From: an uncultured Porphyromonas sp.
Lineage (GTDB): Bacteria; Bacteroidota; Bacteroidia; Bacteroidales; Porphyromonadaceae
DNA length: 29,127 bases
Direction: 5' to 3'
NCBI RefSeq assembly: GCF_905372525.1
Contig: NZ_CAJPPN010000029.1
Coordinates: forward strand, 1-29,127
The notes beneath the pieces are model-generated. The model had not been told where the DNA came from and ran no database searches. It saw only the letters and a program-made list of their open reading frames with translations. Shown here one piece after another: positions 1-8,125 of the stretch. The position numbers were made by a program, and so were the translations under genes. How positions within the stretch are numbered: the first letter of the stretch is position 1; each line of letters starts with the position of its first letter.

Positions 1-175
1 TACTGTTGTGTACACGTGGGTATACAGTTGTGTACACACGTGTATACTCATCCCTACTAGGTAGGAGGGATACGCTGGGGGCTCTACACCTAGGACATAG
101 ATACTTCTATCTTCGGAGTATACTCTTTCACGTCCTTGCCCTCGCACTATAGTGATTTCATGCGTCAGCCCTGCC
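1..175. repeat. Dispersed intergenic repeat, copy A
   Basis: This stretch aligns without net length change to 22370-22544. It opens with 22-bp units at 8-29 and 30-51, each an 18-bp near-palindrome of the form GTGTACACRYGKGTATAC plus a 4-base spacer; bases 1-7 look like the end of a further unit cut by the window edge. After the iterons come a CCCTNCTAGGTAGGAGG element, a variable stretch, and two well-kept blocks: AGGACATAGATACTTCTATC, and a block of about 40 bases containing the palindrome CACTATAGTG (145-154) and ending in CAGCCCTGCC. No credible ORF spans it. It could be a protein-binding array, a structured RNA, or a non-autonomous mobile or REP-like element. Confidence 0.85.
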
Positions 176-473
176 CACACCGTCGGGATGCCACATTCTA
201 TCCATGAGTGCGACACGTGCATGGGCATTCCTAACTCTCTAGTGTAGGAGGTGAAAACGAACATACCGAGAGCGCTGATGGGCTCTCGGTAAGAGCTCCT
301 CGGTCACCTTACATAGGTGACCGAGGCGTTCATTATAGGAGCACAGAGCCGGACTAATGCTCAGATAAATCTAATAGGTCTAATCAGCCCAACGGGGTTA
401 CTAGAAAGAAGACCAGCCCTACTGACACGAAGGCCAACAGGGCTGGTCGGATGTGAGACCTCGTAGGAAAGGG
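176..473. other. Gene-free stretch downstream of htpG
   Basis: No gene is visible between repeat copy A and the htpG stop. It holds three stem-loops: 265-290 (8-bp stem ACCGAGAG/CTCTCGGT), 298-326 (11-bp stem CCTCGGTCACC/GGTGACCGAGG) and 411-448 (listed separately as the htpG terminator). The first two could end transcription arriving from outside the window. I recognise nothing in 176-264. Confidence 0.6.
401..448 (-). terminator. htpG intrinsic terminator
   Basis: The inverted repeat GACCAGCCCT (411-420) / AGGGCTGGTC (439-448) forms a 10-bp GC-rich stem. Read on the minus strand it is followed directly by TTCTTTCTAG. It lies 26 bases past the htpG stop. Confidence 0.8.
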
Positions 474-2531
474 CTATAGGAGCTGCTGGCTACGGCGAAT
501 GAAGGCGGCTAGTGCCTCACCCGTTAGTAGTCCACTACCTAGGAGTGCAAGGTCTACCAGCTGACCAACGAGGGGCTCTCGATCACCGAAGGCCCGGAGC
601 TCAGCATTGATCTTACCCTCTATCTCAGCCTGCTTGGCAGCTAGTGCGGAGAGCTCTTCGCGCTCAGTGGCAGTGACCTCCTCGGGCTTCTTGGCAGACT
701 GTGCAGAGCGTGCATCCTCTACGAGCTTTGTCTGCTCGGCAAGCTCCGTACGTAGGCTCTGGAGCTTGGGCTCGATCTCACTCTTCTCCGAGGAGAGGAG
801 GCGTGAGAGGAGGGCATGGTCGGAGTTCAGCACTACGTTGTAGCCCTCGGGGAGGTCGCCATAGAAGTTCATCCCTGGCTGTAGACGTGCCATCTCCTGC
901 ATACGGCGCATGAATTCGCCCTGTGTGATCAGTACGGCATCCGCCTCTGCACCTAGAGCCTCGAAGACGACACTATAGTTACGCTTCTCGTCCTTGGGCA
1001 GGCGAGCCTTGAAGATCTCGGAGAGCGTCTTCTGCTCCTCTGCCGATAGGTGGCTTTCCTTAGCTTCATCCTTGACGATGAGCTTGGCGATGGAGTCAGA
1101 GTCTACACGTACGAAGCGGGTCTTTTCTAGCTTCTGCTCCAGCTGAGAGATAGCGTGGACGTCTAGTGGCCCATCGAGGAAAAGGACTGAATAGCCCTTC
1201 TCCTTGGCACGCTCGATAGCGCTGTACTGCCCCTCCTTGTCGTTGGTGTAGAGCCATACGAGCTGTCCATCCTTGTCTGTCTGCTCGCTCTCGGTGAGGA
1301 TGCGGTACTCCTCGAGGGTGAAGTACTTACCTTCGAGGTCGGTGAGCAGATCAAACTTCACAGCACGCTCGTAGAACTTCTCGTCAGACAGCATTCCATA
1401 CTGGACGAAGACCTTGAGACTGTCCCACTTCTCCTCGAAGAGAGGACGCTCGTTGCGGAAGAGTTCGTCTAGGCGATCAGCTACCTTCTTAGCGATGTGA
1501 TTGGAGATCTTCTTCACCTGCGCATCACTCTGAAGGTAGGAGCGGGAGACGTTCAGGGGAATATCGGGCGAGTCAAGCACCCCATGCAGTAGGGTGAGGT
1601 ACTCGGGGACGATGCCCTCTACCTCTTCGGTGACGAAGACTTGGTTGGCATAGAGCTGGATCTTGTTGCGCTGTAGCTCCATCTGGTTCTTCACCTTGGG
1701 GAAGTAGAGGATCCCGGTGAGGTTGAAGGGGTAGTCTACGTTGAGGTGGATCCAGAAGAGTGGCTCTTCGAAGGTCTGAGGATAGAGCTGATGGTAGAAC
1801 TGTATGTAGTCCTCATCCTTGAGCTCGCTAGGCTTCTTCGTCCAGGCAGGGTGAGTATCGTTGATCTGGTTATCCTCCTCGGTATCTACGTAGGCACCGT
1901 CCTTCCACTCTTGCTTCTTGCCGAAGATGATGGGGATGGGGAGGAACTTGCAGTACTTGTTCAGTAGCGCAGAGAGGCGATCACGGGATAGGAACTCCTC
2001 GCTCTCACTATCTATATGTAGGATGATATCCGTACCACGCTCAGTGCGACCGCCAGCCTCTAGGATATACTCTGGGCTACCCTCGCAGCTCCAGTGGACA
2101 GCCTCTGCGCCCTCCTTATAGGACTTGGTCTGGATCTCCACACGGCTGGAGACCATGAAGGAAGAATAGAAGCCCAGCCCGAAGTGACCTATGATGGCGA
2201 CCTTGTCATCCTTGTACTTGTCGAGGAACTCCTCTGCTCCCGAGAAGGCGATCTGATTGATGTACTTCTCTACCTCCTCTGCTGTCATCCCGATACCACG
2301 GTCACTGACTGTGATGGTCTTGGCCTCGGGGTCGAAGCTGATGCGTACATCTAGTTCCCCGAGCTCTCCCTTGTATTCGCCCGCCGAGGCTAGTGTGCGT
2401 AGCTTCTGCGAGGCATCGACTGCGTTGGAGACGAGTTCGCGCAGGAATATATCGTGCTCACTGTACAGGAACTTCTTGATGACGGGGAAGATATTCTCAC
2501 TCGTTACCCCGATCTTACCTTGCTTGCTCAT
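474..2531 (-). CDS. htpG: Hsp90-family molecular chaperone HtpG
   Basis: 685 residues, the usual size for bacterial Hsp90. The N-terminal GHKL ATPase motifs are clear: ELVSNAVDA at 32-40 (Mg/ATP-binding Asn), DRGIGM at 77-82 and GHFGLGFYS at 115-123. The middle and C-terminal dimerisation domains follow without a break. In the cytosol it uses ATP hydrolysis to remodel late folding intermediates with the DnaK system. The ATG at 2531 gives MSKQGKIGVTSEN, typical of Bacteroidetes HtpG. It appears monocistronic, with a terminator just downstream and the terminator of the neighbouring barrel gene upstream. I see no convincing heat-shock operator; the best -7 candidate (TACTTTTC, minus strand of 2570-2577) is weak. 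Confidence 0.97.
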   Translation of the reverse strand: MSKQGKIGVTSENIFPVIKKFLYSEHDIFLRELVSNAVDASQKLRTLASAGEYKGELGELDVRISFDPEAKTITVSDRGIGMTAEEVEKYINQIAFSGAEEFLDKYKDDKVAIIGHFGLGFYSSFMVSSRVEIQTKSYKEGAEAVHWSCEGSPEYILEAGGRTERGTDIILHIDSESEEFLSRDRLSALLNKYCKFLPIPIIFGKKQEWKDGAYVDTEEDNQINDTHPAWTKKPSELKDEDYIQFYHQLYPQTFEEPLFWIHLNVDYPFNLTGILYFPKVKNQMELQRNKIQLYANQVFVTEEVEGIVPEYLTLLHGVLDSPDIPLNVSRSYLQSDAQVKKISNHIAKKVADRLDELFRNERPLFEEKWDSLKVFVQYGMLSDEKFYERAVKFDLLTDLEGKYFTLEEYRILTESEQTDKDGQLVWLYTNDKEGQYSAIERAKEKGYSVLFLDGPLDVHAISQLEQKLEKTRFVRVDSDSIAKLIVKDEAKESHLSAEEQKTLSEIFKARLPKDEKRNYSVVFEALGAEADAVLITQGEFMRRMQEMARLQPGMNFYGDLPEGYNVVLNSDHALLSRLLSSEKSEIEPKLQSLRTELAEQTKLVEDARSAQSAKKPEEVTATEREELSALAAKQAEIEGKINAELRAFGDREPLVGQLVDLALLGSGLLTGEALAAFIRRSQQLL

Positions 2532-2569
2532 ACGTTGGTCTTATCTTGTCTATAATTTGATGTATACAT

Positions 2570-2616
2570 GAAAAGTATAGAGGCGAGGACAAAGCTAATG
2601 CCATTGTCCTCGCCTC
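2570..2616 (-). terminator. Terminator of the outer-membrane barrel gene
   Basis: A perfect 13-bp inverted repeat, GAGGCGAGGACAA (2580-2592) / TTGTCCTCGCCTC (2604-2616), with an 11-base loop. On the minus strand it is followed by TATACTTTTC. It separates the barrel gene from htpG. Confidence 0.8.
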
Positions 2617-2763
2617 TGTCATTATGTCACTAGATATATTCTCTGAGTAGGGGCTGTCCCGCTTGCTCCCAGCAGGAGGTTCGTCACCTTGGATACTTGC
2701 TATATCCTACCCCCTCGTACGCAGCCTCTATGTAGGTATGATGGGGTATATCTCCATAGAGAC

Positions 2764-5217
2764 CTATTCCCCGAAGGTCGCTATATCGCTATTCTGTATC
2801 TTCTTGGAGGCCTTGGTGACACTGATCCTCTTAGTATTGAAGCGGTAGGTCGCCTCTAGTTCCAGCAGGAAGCCATAGTTCTGATACGTAGATTTACCAT
2901 AGAAGTCTGGGGTCTGATAGGCTCGATGGTAGTCCTTCGTCCCCCATAGGAAGTCGATCGCAGTGAGAGATAGGTTGAGGCGGTCATTGAGAAAGCTCTT
3001 CGCCAAGGAGCCCCCGCAGTGGTAGAAGTTGTAGCCTTTACCCTCTAGTGAGATGTGGGGGAAGTTGTAGCCCCCATATAGGCTTAGGTAATAGTCCTTG
3101 GGAAGGTTTAGGTTGATCGTTGAGGATAAGCTCCCAGTCCAGCCTCGACTAGTGGTCAAGCTCCCAGCGAGTGCCCCCTCTAGTATGCGGTATTGGGTAC
3201 TTGCCTCTAGCGAAGCGCTGACGACCTTGCTGAACGAATAGGATCCATAACCCGACAAGCCAGCATCCCGATACTTACCTGCATTGCTAAATGTGCGATA
3301 CATACCTCCCCCAGGTAGCACCCCGAGGTTAGCCTGGATTGCATTATTGCTGTAGCTGTACGAAGCACTGAGGTTTAGGAGCAGCTCTTCCTTGGTGTAC
3401 GACCATTCTGAGCCCCAAGTGTGGTGCTTCTCGCTCCTTAGCTTAGGATTCCCATAGTAGACATAGGACGGATCTTGTAGGATAGACCGAGGGCTGAGGT
3501 GTCTGATACTTGGTCTCGTGATGTTGCTTCGATAGCTTAGGCTGAGGGTGCTAGATGCCGACAGCTCGTAGGATGCTAGTAGCGAAAGGAACCAGTCGTC
3601 AGAGCTCGTGCGGAAGTCATCGCTCGGCTGTAGGAGATAGGATACCTTCTCTCGTGTCCACTCCTTGCGTAGTCCTAAGCGGAGGTTCCAAGGCTCCTTG
3701 ACTACTTGGTACTCCCCATAGATGCCTAGGACTCGTTGCTGGTGTGCAAAGCGGTCCCCAGGGTTGCTCTCTACCAGCCATGCTCCTCCGAGGTCTTGGC
3801 GATGGAGCTCGGAGTCGTTGCTGTTTATACGGATGATATGCTTGAGCCCTACGTTCAGCTTATGTATGGGGGAGAGTGAGTAGCTAAAGTCGCTCTGGAG
3901 GGTATGTTCTTTATTGTGTGTCTTCTGCTTCATACGTTGGTTATCCCCCGTATAGTTCATTCGCTGCTCGACCAAATAGGTGTCATCCAGAGCCTTGGGC
4001 ATATCGGTGAGCTGGTACATGAGGAGTAGTGTTGCATCCTTTCCCCATTTACGTTGGTAGCTAGAGGAGAAGCTAAGAGTCTCATACTCCGTATCACTTC
4101 GCTCATTGATGAGAAAGCCGTAGTTCAGTGCTCCCGACAGGTGGTGCATGCGGTGCGTCTGCCGACCCGTACCACGAGTGTTAAGCCTGGTATAGTTGAG
4201 GTATGCGTTGATGAGATTACTTGCATTAGGACTCCACGAGAGGTTGAGTGACGATAGCATCGCACTATTCCTGTCGTACTCACGCTCCTTCTCTTGGAGG
4301 AAGTGATGCCTTTGAGTATCGTTGTAGGCTATGCGGTCTAGTCCCCAACGTTCCTTGTACCCACTTTGGTCGGAATAGGAGATGCTGGCTTGCGCTACCA
4401 CTTTGCCTAGTTGCAGGGAGAGCGAGCCATTACCGCCATACTGATTGCGCGTATTGATCGTACTGCCCAGGCTTGCCGTGAGGGATGAGCTAAGGTGTTG
4501 CTTCATCACGATGTTGATGACTCCACCCGCAAAGTCTCCGTCATACTGAGCCCCAGGGTTGGTTATCAGCTGTATCTCTTGGATCTGATCTGCTCGCATA
4601 GCCTTGAGTGCTTCGAAAGGATTTTGGTTGAGCTGTGGGGCCGGGATGCCATTGATGTAGTAGGTCGGTGGTATGCTTCCCTTGATGGCGATGCCTGCAC
4701 TGGTGAGTGAGACGAGTGGTACTCGCTGTAGGATCTGATAGAGCGAAGAGTGCTTGGCTAGAGGGTCTGCTGATACTGCGTAGTTGATCTGCCCTCCGCC
4801 TTTCATCTTGATCAGGGGACGCTTGGCTGTTACGGTGATCTCGGAGAGGGTGTTCGTCTGCTCTTGCAGTACAATTGGGGGGAGGCTAAGGTCTTCATGA
4901 TGTAGGGAGATGTCTACTCGTCGCCTTTCGTAGCCCATGTGTGCCAGCTGGAGATAATAATCATCCGGAGGAAGGTCTGCAAATGCAAAGTCACCCCCTC
5001 TGCCGGAGATGCTCGCCGAGATGAGTACGGAGTCTTGACTCCTCCACAGAGCTACACTACAGTCGGGGATACCCATTCCTGTGGTACTCTGTATCTGCCC
5101 TCTTATGTGGAATCGCTCTTTGGGCTTGACTCTATTCTGACTTTGGGCAAAGGGGGGCTGTGTGACAAAGGCTACAAGTAGAGCCAGGATCCACCATGTG
5201 TGGTTAGTTCGTTTCAT
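2764..5217 (-). CDS. Outer-membrane beta-barrel protein with carboxypeptidase-like N-terminal domain (TonB-receptor-like)
   Basis: 817 residues. A signal peptide (about 1-26, hydrophobic core ILALLVAFV) leads into a carboxypeptidase-regulatory-like beta-sandwich (about 35-118: HIRGQIQSTTGMGIPDCSVAL, then GDFAFADLPPDDYYLQLAHMGY). A plug-like domain (about 125-238) contains ITVTAKRP, YYINGIPAP and YDGDFAGGVINIVMK. The rest alternates aromatic beta strands typical of an outer-membrane barrel (PF14905 type). Such proteins resemble TonB-dependent receptors; the substrate is unknown. The C-terminus ends in a polar tail (after ATYRFNTKRISVT) rather than an aromatic residue, which is a little unusual for a barrel. 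No partner lipoprotein gene is adjacent. Confidence 0.88.
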   Translation of the reverse strand: MKRTNHTWWILALLVAFVTQPPFAQSQNRVKPKERFHIRGQIQSTTGMGIPDCSVALWRSQDSVLISASISGRGGDFAFADLPPDDYYLQLAHMGYERRRVDISLHHEDLSLPPIVLQEQTNTLSEITVTAKRPLIKMKGGGQINYAVSADPLAKHSSLYQILQRVPLVSLTSAGIAIKGSIPPTYYINGIPAPQLNQNPFEALKAMRADQIQEIQLITNPGAQYDGDFAGGVINIVMKQHLSSSLTASLGSTINTRNQYGGNGSLSLQLGKVVAQASISYSDQSGYKERWGLDRIAYNDTQRHHFLQEKEREYDRNSAMLSSLNLSWSPNASNLINAYLNYTRLNTRGTGRQTHRMHHLSGALNYGFLINERSDTEYETLSFSSSYQRKWGKDATLLLMYQLTDMPKALDDTYLVEQRMNYTGDNQRMKQKTHNKEHTLQSDFSYSLSPIHKLNVGLKHIIRINSNDSELHRQDLGGAWLVESNPGDRFAHQQRVLGIYGEYQVVKEPWNLRLGLRKEWTREKVSYLLQPSDDFRTSSDDWFLSLLASYELSASSTLSLSYRSNITRPSIRHLSPRSILQDPSYVYYGNPKLRSEKHHTWGSEWSYTKEELLLNLSASYSYSNNAIQANLGVLPGGGMYRTFSNAGKYRDAGLSGYGSYSFSKVVSASLEASTQYRILEGALAGSLTTSRGWTGSLSSTINLNLPKDYYLSLYGGYNFPHISLEGKGYNFYHCGGSLAKSFLNDRLNLSLTAIDFLWGTKDYHRAYQTPDFYGKSTYQNYGFLLELEATYRFNTKRISVTKASKKIQNSDIATFGE

Positions 5218-5392
5218 TGTATCTGAGCTTGCTCGGTTATTCTTGCCGTAGGAGACGTGTGCAGGGGGTAAATTTAGAGGTTGGGTGCTTTAGAGACAGT
5301 GGAGCAAGGATCGAAGGCCCTATAGATAAAGCTATCGCCCCGACTACATCGGACTAGGACGATAGATCCCCGAGAAGGGTGGAGGCTATGGG

Positions 5393-6118
5393 CTAAAGGG
5401 CTCGTAGGCGATCCCCCTCGAGCCGAGCTATAATAGGGGTCGTGTCAAGGCTCATGCAGTAGGGGACAGCAGACTCGAAGCCTGCATGCAGGAGCCGTGT
5501 ATAGTGCTCGGACTGCTGGATGTAGTCGATGCGCTGAGTGTACTCCTCGGCATAAGCTCGCCATAGATCTCGATGAATACGACTCCCATCATCAGCCGCT
5601 CTACCGATCTGCTCCTTCTCAGCGAATGCCGCCAAAGCTCCAGCATAGAGTGTGTCTTCGAGTGCCATCTGCCCCTTCCAGCCCGCAGCCAGGACGAGGA
5701 CATCCTTCCCCTGCTGGTGGCAATAGTGGAGGGTAGAGCGAAGGTTGATGAATGCTCCAACGAGGATCTCCTCGACACCATGCTCCTTGGCTATATTGAG
5801 TGCTCGGGTACCATTGGTCGTCGTGAAGACGATATCCTTGCCCGAGACTAGCTCCTCTGTGTACTCAGCTGGGTCATTCCCTAGCTGGGCGAAGGGACAA
5901 CGCTGGACATTGCGCTCTGCTGCGATGAGGCAGTCAAGTGTACGACCAAGTGTCTCTGCCTCCTCGGTCGTGGATACGGGGATGACACTACGAGCCCCAT
6001 TGCCTAGAGCTGTGACCATAGTCGTAGAGGCACGGAAGATATCTACGATGATGACGATCGTGTCGGGACGATGATAGAGCGAATAGAGCTCTGGCGAGGG
6101 GCAGAGATAGATATTCAT
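5393..6118 (-). CDS. comB: ComB-family 2-phosphosulfolactate phosphatase
   Basis: 241 residues from the ATG at 6118. The frame stays open to a TTG at 6139, but the ATG gives MNIYLCPSPE, the normal family start. ComB-like motifs are VDIFRASTT (25-33), AAERN (66-70), LGNDPAEY (79-86), TTTNGTRA (99-106) and GWKGQMALEDTLYAG (146-160). The characterised reaction is Mg-dependent dephosphorylation of 2-phosphosulfolactate to 3-sulfolactate in coenzyme M synthesis in methanogens. Bacteroidetes are not known to make coenzyme M, so the substrate here may differ. It lies 93 bases after the phospho-sugar mutase, with a large stem-loop between. Family assignment is firm; the exact reaction is not. Confidence 0.85.
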   Translation of the reverse strand: MNIYLCPSPELYSLYHRPDTIVIIVDIFRASTTMVTALGNGARSVIPVSTTEEAETLGRTLDCLIAAERNVQRCPFAQLGNDPAEYTEELVSGKDIVFTTTNGTRALNIAKEHGVEEILVGAFINLRSTLHYCHQQGKDVLVLAAGWKGQMALEDTLYAGALAAFAEKEQIGRAADDGSRIHRDLWRAYAEEYTQRIDYIQQSEHYTRLLHAGFESAVPYCMSLDTTPIIARLEGDRLRAL

Positions 6119-6137
6119 AGGGCGATGTATATAGATC

Positions 6138-6185
6138 AAAGGAGGCTCTACCGACGACAGATGAGGTCGTAGTAGAGCCCCCTTT
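6138..6185 (-). terminator. Stem-loop between the phospho-sugar mutase and comB
   Basis: The 14-base arms 6138-6151 and 6172-6185 pair with a single mismatch (AAAGGAGGCTCTAC against GTAGAGCCCCCTTT). An inner CGAC/GTCG pair extends the stem, and the minus-strand 3' side reads CCTTTGATCTATAT. It most likely terminates the mutase transcript. Because it ends only about 20 bases before the comB ATG it could also act on comB translation. Confidence 0.65.
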
Positions 6186-6211
6186 GCTAAAGTGTGATGC
6201 AGAGCGGAAGC

Positions 6212-7963
6212 TTAGATCCCTAGCTCCTGGCGAATGGTCGCTATCTTGTCTAGGCAAGCTGCCTCTGCCGAGGGGAGCTCCTCTACGGATGCCACCTTGC
6301 CACGGACACCGATGTAGAACTTGATCTTGGGCTCTGTCCCAGAGGGGCGGATCGATACCTTAGTACCATCGGCCGTCTTGTACTGGAGTACATTACTAGT
6401 GGTCGGCATGTCAAGGGTGAAGACCTCATCCTTGTCGAGCCAGCGTCCCTCTAGCTTGGCATAGTCGAGTACCTCCACGACGGGGCTCCCTGCGAGACTC
6501 TTGAGAGGGCTCTCACGGAAGTTCTTCATCATCGCTTCGATCTCCTCGGCTCCGGTCTTACCCTTGCGTACGACACTCACCCCCTGCTCCTTGTAGAGGC
6601 CATACTCTAGGAAGACCTTTTGTAGGAGCTGGTAGATAGACATGCCTCTATCCCGAGCCCAAGCCGCTAGCTCAGCGAACATACAGCAGGCGGATACAGA
6701 GCTCTTGTCTCGGATGAAGTCTTCGCGTAGGAAGCCATAGCTCTCCTCGCCACCGCCGATATAGTGGCGCTTGCCCTCATTCTGTCGGATAACGTCTGCG
6801 ATCCACTTGAAGCCCGTATAGCAGTCGAAGAGGGTCACCTCATTGCGCTGAGCGATCGCACGGATGAGCTCGGTCGTGACGATGGTCTTGACGACGTAGT
6901 CCTCACTCTGCAGTAGGCCAGACTCTTTACGACTCATGATGGCATAATAGACGAGTAGGGCGCAGATCTCATTCCCGTTAATGAGTACCATCTTGCCCTC
7001 GTTATTACGAACTGCTACACCGATACGGTCAGCGTCGGGGTCAGAGGCTAGGACGAGGTCGGCTCCAGTCGCCTCTGCACGCGCAATAGCAAGCTCTAGC
7101 GCTGCTGGCTCCTCGGGGTTGGGTGAGTAGACCGTGGGGAAGTCTCCACTAACGACATCCTGCTCTGGGACGTTGATGATGTGTGTGAAGCCGATCGCCC
7201 GAAGAGCTGCCGGGATGATGCGCACACCTGTACCATGGATAGGGGTATAGACGATCTTGAGGTCGTGGTGGCGGGCGATGACCTCCCGCTGTGGATCAGA
7301 TAGGCTAGCGACACGCTCGATGAACTTTCGATCTATGTCCTCTCCGATGATCTGGATGAGCTCGGGACGAGCCTCGAAGTGGATGTCCTCGACCTTAGTG
7401 ACCTTATTCACCTCGATGATGGTGTTGCGGTCGTGGGGAGCGATCATCTGTGCGCCATCACTCCAGTAGGCCTTGTAGCCATTATACTCCTTGGGATTGT
7501 GAGAGGCGGTGATCATGACACCACTCTGGCATCCTAGCTCTCGGATCGCAAAGGATACCTCTGGCGTGGGGCGGAGGCTCTCGAAGAGATAGACCTTGAT
7601 ACCATTGGCTGAGAATACCTCGGCTGCGATACGAGCGAATACGTCACTATTATTGCGACAGTCATGCCCGATAGCGACTGAGATCTGAGGGAGAGAGGCG
7701 AACTCTCGTTTGAGGTAATTAGCTAGACCCTGTGTAGCTGCACCGACGGTATAGCGGTTCATACGATTGGAGCCTACGCCCATGATCCCACGTAGGCCAC
7801 CCGTACCGAACTCTAGATCCTTGTAGAAGGCCTCGACGAGCTCTGTGGTATCGGGATTATCTAGAAGTCTTTGGACTTCGGCTCGAGTCTCGGCGTCGTA
7901 GCCTGGGGCGAGCCACCCGGTTGCTTTAGCACGCACTTGTGCTAGGAATTCATTTTGCTCCAT
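6212..7963 (-). CDS. Phospho-sugar mutase (phosphoglucomutase/phosphomannomutase family)
   Basis: 583 residues with all four alpha-D-phosphohexomutase landmarks. These are the catalytic phosphoserine loop ITASHNP at 151-157, the Mg-binding DPDADR at 308-313, the sugar-binding GGGEESYG at 403-410 and the phosphate-binding RPSGTEPK at 539-546. The N-terminal EFGTGGLRG (51-59) also fits. It interconverts hexose 1- and 6-phosphates in the cytosol, feeding glycogen or cell-surface polysaccharide synthesis. Length and motifs fit the long PGM/PMM subfamily common in Bacteroidetes. Whether glucose or mannose is preferred cannot be told from sequence. A TATCTTTG -7 element lies about 50 bases upstream. 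Confidence 0.95.
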   Translation of the reverse strand: MEQNEFLAQVRAKATGWLAPGYDAETRAEVQRLLDNPDTTELVEAFYKDLEFGTGGLRGIMGVGSNRMNRYTVGAATQGLANYLKREFASLPQISVAIGHDCRNNSDVFARIAAEVFSANGIKVYLFESLRPTPEVSFAIRELGCQSGVMITASHNPKEYNGYKAYWSDGAQMIAPHDRNTIIEVNKVTKVEDIHFEARPELIQIIGEDIDRKFIERVASLSDPQREVIARHHDLKIVYTPIHGTGVRIIPAALRAIGFTHIINVPEQDVVSGDFPTVYSPNPEEPAALELAIARAEATGADLVLASDPDADRIGVAVRNNEGKMVLINGNEICALLVYYAIMSRKESGLLQSEDYVVKTIVTTELIRAIAQRNEVTLFDCYTGFKWIADVIRQNEGKRHYIGGGEESYGFLREDFIRDKSSVSACCMFAELAAWARDRGMSIYQLLQKVFLEYGLYKEQGVSVVRKGKTGAEEIEAMMKNFRESPLKSLAGSPVVEVLDYAKLEGRWLDKDEVFTLDMPTTSNVLQYKTADGTKVSIRPSGTEPKIKFYIGVRGKVASVEELPSAEAACLDKIATIRQELGI

Positions 7964-8013
7964 GAGTCTTGGATTATGATTATGTCACTGATTACTCATT
8001 GTCGAATGTAGAG

Positions 8014-8021
8014 CAAAGATA
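8014..8021 (-). promoter_or_regulatory. Promoter -7 element of the phospho-sugar mutase gene
   Basis: The minus strand reads TATCTTTG, a perfect match to the Bacteroidetes TAnnTTTG -7 box. It lies about 50 bases before the ATG. A TTG lies 24 bases further upstream, slightly further than the usual 19-21. Confidence 0.65.
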
Positions 8022-8049
8022 AGGTTTTTCATAAGGCTACCTATACAAG

Positions 8050-8091
8050 GTCCCCCACGAGGTACTTCCTAGATGGTACCTCGTGGGGGAC
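8050..8091 (-). terminator. Terminator after the leucine-rich lipoprotein gene
   Basis: A perfect 16-bp inverted repeat, GTCCCCCACGAGGTAC (8050-8065) / GTACCTCGTGGGGGAC (8076-8091), with a 10-base loop. It lies 34 bases past the lipoprotein stop. There is no strong U tract, so termination is inferred from stem strength and position. Confidence 0.7.
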
Positions 8092-8125
8092 AGTTGGGGG
8101 CTGGGGAGTGTGAGCCTAGCCCTCG

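Noticed and set aside
347..363. GGACTAATGCT shared with the metK leader (22001-22011)
   Set aside because: Eleven bases shared next to otherwise different hairpins; too short to call a repeat family, although both lie beside CCTCGG stems.
607..2354. Several 60-90 codon plus-strand ORFs inside htpG
   Set aside because: They are antisense shadows of a strongly conserved gene with no independent start signals or family matches.
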